Shown: piece by piece, positions 51,701-58,645 of the stretch
Layout: every line of letters begins with the position of its first letter
Position numbering within the stretch: position 1 is the stretch's first letter
DNA from: Neelides folsomi
Lineage: Eukaryota > Arthropoda > Collembola > Neelipleona > Neelidae
DNA: 58,645 nt
Assembly: GCA_034687125.1 (NCBI GenBank)
Contig: JAQGBZ010000376.1
Location: 1-58,645, forward strand
Direction: 5' to 3'
Notes under the pieces: generated by a model
What the model saw: the letters and a program-made list of their open reading frames with translations, nothing else
Database searches by the model: none
Told to the model about the DNA's origin: nothing
Translations under genes and position numbers: made by a program

Positions 51701-53639
51701 CCCTCCCGGCCCACGGCGGGAATCCACTTCCGCCCCAAGGCTCAAAATTCGGAAATCCACTTACGTTTTTAATCTTCGCCTAGGAAGTAAATGAGGAAAG
51801 AGATTGGGTCGGTGATTCAATTTTTGAAATGGGAAAATGTTCGGGTGAGAAGAGCTAATGAAATGAAGTGAAGGAAGGAGATTCAGGTTGTCCTCAAGGG
51901 CCCTTTACGACCCACCACTGGAGACCGAATTAATTGGCGGAATGAGCCATCCGAAAGAGATCCCGGGAATTGATGAGGCCTCGGTGATGAGAACCTTTTT
52001 AATACAATTTAGAAAGGGGAAACTTATCACGTGTTACGAGGGATTGTTCAAGATTCTATCGGTCCGCTGAGAGACGGGTTTATGGGAACGGTTACGACCG
52101 GGAATATAATGATTGTCATCAAGATCCATAATATGGGCATTAGAGTGCAGATGAGTCTATCAATAGCAAAGGGCCGTTCGGGGTGCTTCAACTACTTTGC
52201 CAAAGGTAATTCCGCCAAATCACATCTCAGAATGGGAATCGCCTCATAAACCCACTATAAAAATAAAATAAAGAACTCAACCATAATTTCTCTCTTCATC
52301 ATTACAGACATGGATGAAATGGTCGAGTTGGTTGGAGGGACCCATTAAGGGGCTCCTCCGAGGGACCGCCCGGCCCAAAGGAGAACAAACACCCTCGGAG
52401 TCCCTAACAAGGAACATTAAATTTAATAGCTCCAAACACGGATTTAAAGGCCTGTTAAATACAAATTTTTACTTTTACCAGCTGAGAACCATTAAAGCCC
52501 AGGGAGATATTTTTAAAACCCAAACATTGGCAAATGTTGTTTTATGGGGCCTCCTCCGCACTCAAAATGTGACAATGGGAAGGGAAGGCCGGCTTAATAA
52601 CGGAGACGATGAAATAATCATATGCCAAAAACAAAACCAACAATTTAAATATTACCTTAAATTTCACTTCATCCTTTCACTCCTCTACAACTCTAAATGC
52701 CCCAATTAAATACTTTCGCTCTCCAAATATAACCCCAGTGGTTGAAAAATAAATAAAATTTATATCATATAAATGTCATAATAATATTCCTCCTCACTCT
52801 CACCAAGCTTGATTTCTTAAATTTCCAATTCATAGATTAGGTAAGAAACCAAGTTTTGTCATTTTAACCTTCGCAACTTTTCGACACATTTGATCAAGTA
52901 CCATTTCGGAAATGATCTTGAATGCGAACGATATTGTTGCCGCCGGGATATTGAATAGAAATCGAATCGCCGTTCCTCGTGTGAAATCCTAACAGTGAAT
53001 AAGCGGGAAATATTTAAATCCTGAGAGAAAGTTGGTTTTCTCTTCCCACAAGGGGTCCGCTCGACATTTCGCGTGCAGAGTTCCAATTGCGAAGACATCC
53101 AGGGGAGGGGAGTTGTGTGGAGGGAGCAACATTGTTTCATTGCATGCAAATGGGAAATAAATAGAGGAACCTATTTCGAGCTAATCATCGATGCGGACTA
53201 CGTGTCTAATCTACCCGGCGATTCCGCGGGCTCCACACGAGTCTCAATTAACATCTCCACTAGGTATGAGGAGGAAAACCCGTCCATTAAGACCCCGTTT
53301 TTATGTCATGTCCTCCCCTTTTACGCGAATAATATCTCTCAAACTGCGAAATCACATTAGCCTCCTCGTCATTCATTATTATTAGCATCATTATAGGGAA
53401 CCTCAGAATTATCAACTGCACTTACCCAACTCTCCACGTCAACCCACGTGCATCATCATTTTCATCATTATGATCATACCCACATCATATTACTACTATT
53501 TTATAGACAAAACCTATTCAATTTCGAATCATCCTCCGGTTTTAAGCCCGAGGAAATTAACAGAAATTGGGTAAATACGCAGATTTTAATTCAACTTTGT
53601 TCCACAATGTTGATGATTGTGGCCTTGTAAACACATTCA

Positions 53640-53688
<49 letters not shown>

Positions 53689-56105
53689 TGAAACACTCCT
53701 GAAGGGAATACTTTACTATTAGAATGGATCAAGTCTCGTAAAGTCGTTATTTGGATGTGGCATAACGACGTTCTAATCGTAAATACTGCGGTTCGAGGAT
53801 TTGGAATTCAATATTAAAATGATGCCCAAACGACTCTCACGTCCAATTTTACGACCAGGGTCGGGAGGGAATTGTGCGGGAGTTTGATGGAATTTCCTAG
53901 AAGTGAGAATTGTAAATTCAAGAGGGTCAACTTCTCCCAGAGCAGTGTGGGGAGAGAAAAAGGGTACAATAAAATGTGGAATCAAACTTTATCGTCCCCA
54001 TTACGAGATTAAGCTCCGCAGAGAGGGAAAATGAAGGCGAGAAAGGGAGGATTCTTTTATCTTTATCAACCAGGCTCTGTAGTGCAAATCAGTTTATGTG
54101 CCCAGACCGTCTTCAGAAAGCAATATTTTGCGAATGTTCTACTTTTATTCACACCATTTGGCAAAGTCGTAAACGGAATAGGGAAAGCAGTGGAGTAATA
54201 GAAGCGAGTAATAAAACTCGTAAAACTCTTACAACACCACGAGGAGTGCGGGAATTTCCAAACACCCGATTCGGAACCCTCGGCCTAATGAACCTCATCA
54301 GCCCCGCTCAGATTCAAATGTCCGTATTCACAAATGAGCCTGTGATGCCTGGCATGCCAGTGGAATTCGACTCAAATACATACCAAAATTCCAATTAATA
54401 ACCACAACTAAATCCGATCATCTCTCTCCTTTTCTTCCTCTACCCTTCCCCACTAATTAAAGAAAATGATTATATTTAATTACCATTACCAAATCAGAAG
54501 AGTTGTTGTGGGGATTATAAATATAAGTAGTTTAGTCACATATCACGATACCAATAGTAGGGAATTTGTGAAAATTGAATATAATATAAAATAAGTTGAT
54601 AGAATTTCCTCGACATTTGCTAATAAAACGATGGGGTTGGAAGTTTTTGAAACCTCTTGTTACAATAAAATTCAATGGCTCCAACACACATCAAGCATTA
54701 AATCGTGTTTGTTTAAGTGCACAATTCCTACAGGAGGAAAGCCATAAGTTTTCCCTCGTATAAAGTTTTAGAAGGCGTAAAATTGGAACAGTCCCATTAA
54801 ACCCTTTAATTCCTCCACTAGAACCATTATCAAAAAATGGAAGGAAAGCCAATGAGAGGCAAATAATATTTATCACCACACCGGGGCGGAAAATTGACAT
54901 CTCCAATGCAAAAAAATTGTTCCTTATTTGGCTCACAAATTGATCGCGGTTTTTAAAATGGGAATGCCTGATTGAAAGAATTTAAATTTATGAATAACAT
55001 AAATCGGAATTCTCAACAATTCTCATATATGAATGATTTGAGAGCGGTTTGATAAGAGAGGTGAAACGGAGCAGTATTGATTGAAAAAGAGATTTGCGGC
55101 CTCCCCTTGTCTATAACTGCCCTAGTTTGAATGCATTGAGAGCCGGTGGAGATGTACGTGATAAATAAATGGTAGGTCGCATGATCTCCGCGTACCTCCG
55201 AACCCTCATCCATTGTTAATCATTTCCAAATGTGTGTGAGGCAGAGTTTATCCCCCTTTGATTCCAAGACCAGAATCTCGATCCCTTCAGCCTCCTCCAT
55301 GAAATATGCAAGAGGTGAACTGACTCAAAATTCTCCTCATCCTCTCCCATAAAATCACACTTATAGAATCCTACATGTTTTGTTTCCAAACTGACGACCA
55401 TTATTTCCCCTCCAAACAACCCCCGAAAAATAACATAATTTTGACCCTCACCTTATCCCCGTTGAAATCGCTCTCGCACATTAACTATATAAACGAAAAT
55501 AAATTGATATTAATCATCCAAACATATACAAAAATGAATAGAAATTCCAATAAAAGACAAAATAAATAATATAAATCCAAAAAAAGGAAAAAGAGAAAAA
55601 AATGTTAAGTAAATGTTGTGAGAAGAATTGAAAGTTGTGACTTACGTTTTTCAAAGGGCCCGTTGACCAAGTTGGTGAAAGCTTCTTGGGAATAAATTGA
55701 CTTTTCTCCTCCGCCTTGGTTTGATCCATCGGGAGGGTCTCGAGCATGAGATCACCTTTCTGCATTTCAATCAATAGAGGAATAATGTAGCTCTTGATTT
55801 CATCTCGAGAAAAATGAGTGGGAAGGAAGTGGAGGTAATGGAAACACGAGAAACAGCTTTGTTTCAATCAACTTCTCCCCATTTTCCCCCTTCGGACCCA
55901 CAATTCCCCATGTATTGATCTTATATCTGGGAGAGAGGAAGAAGATCCATAATAAACAAATCCATACCTTTATTTTCTTCTTGTTCGACTTCTTGGGCTT
56001 GGTGGGATGAGTCTTCATTTCCTTATCTTTGCAATCGCTGCCCTCCTGAGATCCCAGCAATTGAACACATAATTTTTTCTCCTCCTCGGCCAGTTTTATT
56101 GCTCT
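42730..56105 (-). CDS. tay: AUTS2 / tay bridge family protein, N-terminus outside the resolved exons
   Basis: Fifteen exons on the minus strand: 56105-55968, 55759-55646, 47951-47909, 46818-46634, 46462-46241, 45967-45916, 45845-45668, 45617-45492, 45281-45040, 44802-44591, 44335-44186, 44132-43847, 43790-43637, 43556-43164 and 43039-42730. Every junction keeps phase and gives 934 residues without the start. The key evidence is the AUTS2-family core GRWNAMHVRIAWEIYQHQQK in exon 44132-43847. It is preceded by FYRGN...FNGM-type text and followed by FGGLGGLGSN, NQDPWQR and an Arg/Glu/Asp/Ser-rich tail. Most of the protein is Pro/Ser/Gly-rich and disordered-looking; the first two exons are charged (KPKKSNKKKIK). 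AUTS2 proteins are nuclear and associate with a variant Polycomb complex in neurons; fly tay affects locomotion and brain development. The first two exons are linked by phase across a 7.7-kb intron and are less certain than the rest. Confidence 0.8.
47952..55645 (-). other. 7.7-kb intron of the AUTS2-like gene
   Basis: No exon of a known family was found. The composition is patchy: blocks at 49,000-49,300, 51,000-51,800 and 52,300-52,600 are richer in GC and have open frames on both strands (the longest is 51109-51618, minus). Such frames without family matches are not evidence of genes. Alternative promoters or leader exons are possible, as AUTS2 genes often have several. A (GA)n tract lies at 53643-53684. 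Confidence 0.55.
53643..53684. repeat. (GA)21 microsatellite
   Basis: Twenty-one uninterrupted GA units inside the large intron of the AUTS2-like gene. Confidence 0.97.
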
Positions 56106-57640
56106 CTAAAATGAGAAATTAACTTTTAATATTTCATTCACCCGATGAGAATCCCAGGCACGTTCCTTCCAGGGAAAGACTCTCAATCAAAGTGAATTTA
56201 ATTGAGAGACAAACAACCACCTTTTATAGTATTGTCTCGCGGCTCCCCCTTTTCCTAAACTCAAAATGAGCGTCACAATATCAATTACACTCCTTGGAAG
56301 ACAATAATAAATATTGTTTAAATAAATGTTGGATCAAATGACTCTTTCTATATTCCCAATACAATCGAATGTTCGAGAAAAACCAATTTTTGAACTTTGC
56401 TCACATTTAAACATGAGAAAATTGAAATGAAATGGTCCGTGTAATCCCCATTGGCTGAACCAAATTAGCTTTGGTAATTTAAAACGGCTTTTCGTCTCTT
56501 TCCCATGTAGTCAAATCAAATTAAGCATGCATTAATGAGAGGTTGAAGATCGTAAAAAAACTTCCAATTGATAGTGGCTTGCTAAGAAGTGTTCAATTAC
56601 GTGTTTTGTTCAATTCCCAGCCACTTTAAATATGATAAAGCCAACACATCATTTTTACTGTCCTAAATAGTCTTATACTGCCGACATGAGTGAGCAGACA
56701 AGTCGTTTTCTCTTATCAATTAATAATAAATATGAGCAAGTCTCGTTCGAGGGGTAAGTCAACTCCCGAATTTTAGATTATTTCTTTTGTAATAATCTAA
56801 TAACTAATAACACATTCAAACGTTAAATAAAAGGGGGAAAATTCCCATAAGATCAATTTCAAATGGATTTCTATCAGGTTTCGCTGAGAAAAAATAAACT
56901 CGTGGATGGATCCTTCCAGACTGCAATATTTCATATTTCTAATGTAAATTGAATACTATCATGAGCACATCCCGTGTCTTTTATTTCGATATCGGTTATT
57001 TCGACGCACATAAATATATGATGTGCCTATAGTATAACTAAATGGCATTTTATATTATAAAGTATTTAATAATATGCGCAATATTCCTGAAGAGCTGATA
57101 GAATTATAAAATGAAAATCGAATCGAATCGCGAATTGAATTCGTCCATGTATGAAATTCGAATAAGGAAAGGCGTGCGAAGATGAAGGGAAAAAGGTCAA
57201 GGAGCCTTCGACGAATTTCCTCGAGACCCACCGAGATTTAAGAGAGAAAAAATTGACATCAATCTTCACATATGCAGATACTTATATTTATGTTATTATT
57301 TAAAATATGTATGTGTATATATGATTTAAATTTTAAATACACATAAATATTTTCATTTGATAGAACAGCCAATGTGGGAGATGTTTGTAAATAAATTAAT
57401 ATGGTTCGTATGTAAGCCCAAGTAAATAAATAAGATCTTACATACATGGGATTAAAAAATAAGAGTTTTCAACCTACGCCACCAGATAAGCTTATTTAAT
57501 CTTTATAAATATGCTCGTGTAAAGAATATATATATATACCAATATACTAATGTTATGTAAATATTGTCAACTTGAATGCTCACAGGCTTAGAAAAAAAAT
57601 GGGGACTCGTATCCTCAATTAAAGAATGTGTGAAAGTAAT

Positions 57641-57720
57641 GAGTTTCCGTGACATAATTGGTATAGTATCAGACAGGATATTTTGAATTGCGGGTTCGAA
57701 TCGCGCCCGTTCTCATCCTC
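57641..57720 (+). repeat. tRNA-derived SINE head (plus strand)
   Basis: Looks like a degenerate tRNA gene: an A-box-like ATAATTGGTATAGTATC at about 57654-57670 and a B box GGTTCGAATCG at 57693-57703. Around the T-loop the stem GCGGG / CGCGC pairs at four of five positions. The acceptor stem does not close, so it is not a working tRNA; a SINE head with internal RNA polymerase III promoter fits better. Confidence 0.6.
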
Positions 57721-57861
57721 TGGGGGTTAAAAATCCAGCTGAATCTATCTGAAGTTGGATTCCTTTTTCATCAAAAGAACTTGGGCATTTCTGCCCAATA
57801 TCTCTTTATTCGCAACTGGACTTCCCTTCCCATGGACAGGTATGGTTGAGCAATTGGCACT

Positions 57862-57945
57862 CATGCACTCGGCGAGAATCGAACCCGTATCTTCAGGTGG
57901 AAATCGAAAGTAAGTGCACACTACACCAGCTCTTACTCCCTTAAC
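57862..57945 (-). repeat. Second tRNA-derived SINE head (minus strand)
   Basis: On the minus strand, an A-box-like GCTGGTGTAGTG (57930-57919) is followed by a B box, GGTTCGATTCT (57885-57875), with TACGG before it. Spacing is that of a tRNA promoter, but no clover-leaf closes. It faces the plus-strand head about 140 bp away. The two heads differ in sequence, so they derive from different tRNAs or families. Confidence 0.6.
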
Positions 57946-58000
57946 TAAACGGAGGGAAGTGATACAACCTCTGGTCCACAATTGTGAACACACCAACACA

Positions 58001-58304
58001 CACTTTTAAGCTTTCGACGCTCGGATCATAATCCAGCGTAAAGAATCTTTGGTGGTTTAGAGGGATATATCAAAACTTAAATTCTCCATTAGAACATACC
58101 TATTGCGTAAAATGACTGTGAGGGGAGTTGCACGGACGCTGAAAATTGTTGACTATTGTTCAACATTAATTCTATTGTAACTCTGCTCACAGGCATTTTA
58201 GACAATAAGCTATAATGGATAATTTGAAGATTTCATATAAATACCTTTATAAACAACCCAAGACTCATTACGCTGGATTATGATATGATATTCGCTTAAA
58301 AGTG
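58001..58304. repeat. Inverted repeat with arms of about 55-60 bp
   Basis: The left arm 58001-58059 and right arm 58251-58304 are imperfect reverse complements. They share CACTTTTAAGC at the outer ends and a perfect 17-bp core (58025-58041 against 58268-58284, ATCATAATCCAGCGTAA). About 190 bp separates the arms. No target-site duplication was convincing. Confidence 0.75.
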
Positions 58305-58645
58305 TTAACCGTTGTGAAACATAGGGAGGCCCATGGCTCGAATGTCATAACTTTCTGTTGGTCAGATTTCTATTCTGTGATCTTCTAGTGACACATGACG
58401 GCTGTGAACATTCCAGTTGAGAATATATATTTAAGTATATAACATAATTTAAAAAATGACCTACTAAAGCAGTAGGCAGACATAAGAAGAAAAATAGTGA
58501 GGTTTATTATATAATAATAAGTGATTAAATGCAGTAGTAAATACTATGCTATTATAGTATATATATATATATGGGAATTAGTAATCTAAAGGGAGAAGAT
58601 TCGGAAAAGAATTTTATTTTGAGCGTTTCTAAAGGTTTTCAAAAA

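Larger units (their letters stand above)
56106..58645. other. Sequence upstream of the resolved AUTS2-like exons
   Basis: The exon at 56105 begins at a splice acceptor, so this stretch is intron or 5' sequence of the AUTS2-like gene, at least in part. No further coding exon was found. Besides the SINE heads and inverted repeat listed separately, it has short AT dinucleotide runs near 57526 and 58557. Confidence 0.55.

Noticed and set aside
52314..52709. 131-codon plus-strand frame
   Set aside because: No domain, no signal peptide, no family resemblance; likely chance.
53976..54398. 140-codon plus-strand frame
   Set aside because: No recognisable domain; likely chance in a less AT-rich stretch.

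Overview
The window is nuclear DNA from an animal, almost certainly an arthropod. Genes are split by GT-AG introns, mostly short and AT-rich, and the gene set includes a clip-domain serine protease homolog of the prophenoloxidase-activating-factor-2 type, an insect-style GABA-receptor-like subunit, and homologs of SAYP/e(y)3 and AUTS2/tay bridge. I cannot name the species. I see no bacterial, viral or CRISPR features. All exon boundaries were placed by hand from splice signals, reading phase and remembered family motifs.

Layout, left to right. (1) 1566-4537 (+): nucleobindin, with two EF-hands and a Gln/His/Pro-rich tail. (2) 4538-12921: long non-coding stretch, probably upstream and 5'UTR sequence of the next gene. 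(3) 12922-24452 (+): an 11-exon Cys-loop ligand-gated channel subunit. Its 6.7-kb second intron carries a decayed jockey/CR1-like LINE and, next to it, an 898-bp non-autonomous hAT element with a perfect 8-bp target-site duplication. (4) 25973-26900 (+): a small ubiquitin-fold-like protein with a C-terminal membrane anchor, family not recognised. (5) 27004-28827 (-): clip-domain serine protease homolog whose catalytic Ser is replaced by Gly. (6) 30715-33017 (+): CD39-type ectonucleoside triphosphate diphosphohydrolase, first exon(s) uncertain.

(7) 34099-37774 (-): PHF10/SAYP homolog, a SWI/SNF (PBAP) subunit. (8) 39254-40000 (-): GOLGA7, a palmitoyltransferase cofactor, divergent from (9) 40922-42109 (+): GPN2, an RNA-polymerase-assembly GTPase. 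The roughly 920 bp between them probably holds both promoters. (10) 42730-56105 (-): AUTS2/tay-like regulator with at least 15 coding exons and a 7.7-kb intron. (11) 56106-58645: non-coding, with two converging tRNA-like SINE heads and an inverted repeat.

The genes do not form a pathway; this is an ordinary eukaryotic neighbourhood, with two chromatin regulators (SAYP, AUTS2-like) a few kb apart. I found no convincing new multi-gene system. The best candidates for something undescribed are the anchored ubiquitin-fold protein, the channel subunit with Asp in place of the usual anion-selectivity Ala, and the repeat structures at 57.6-58.3 kb.
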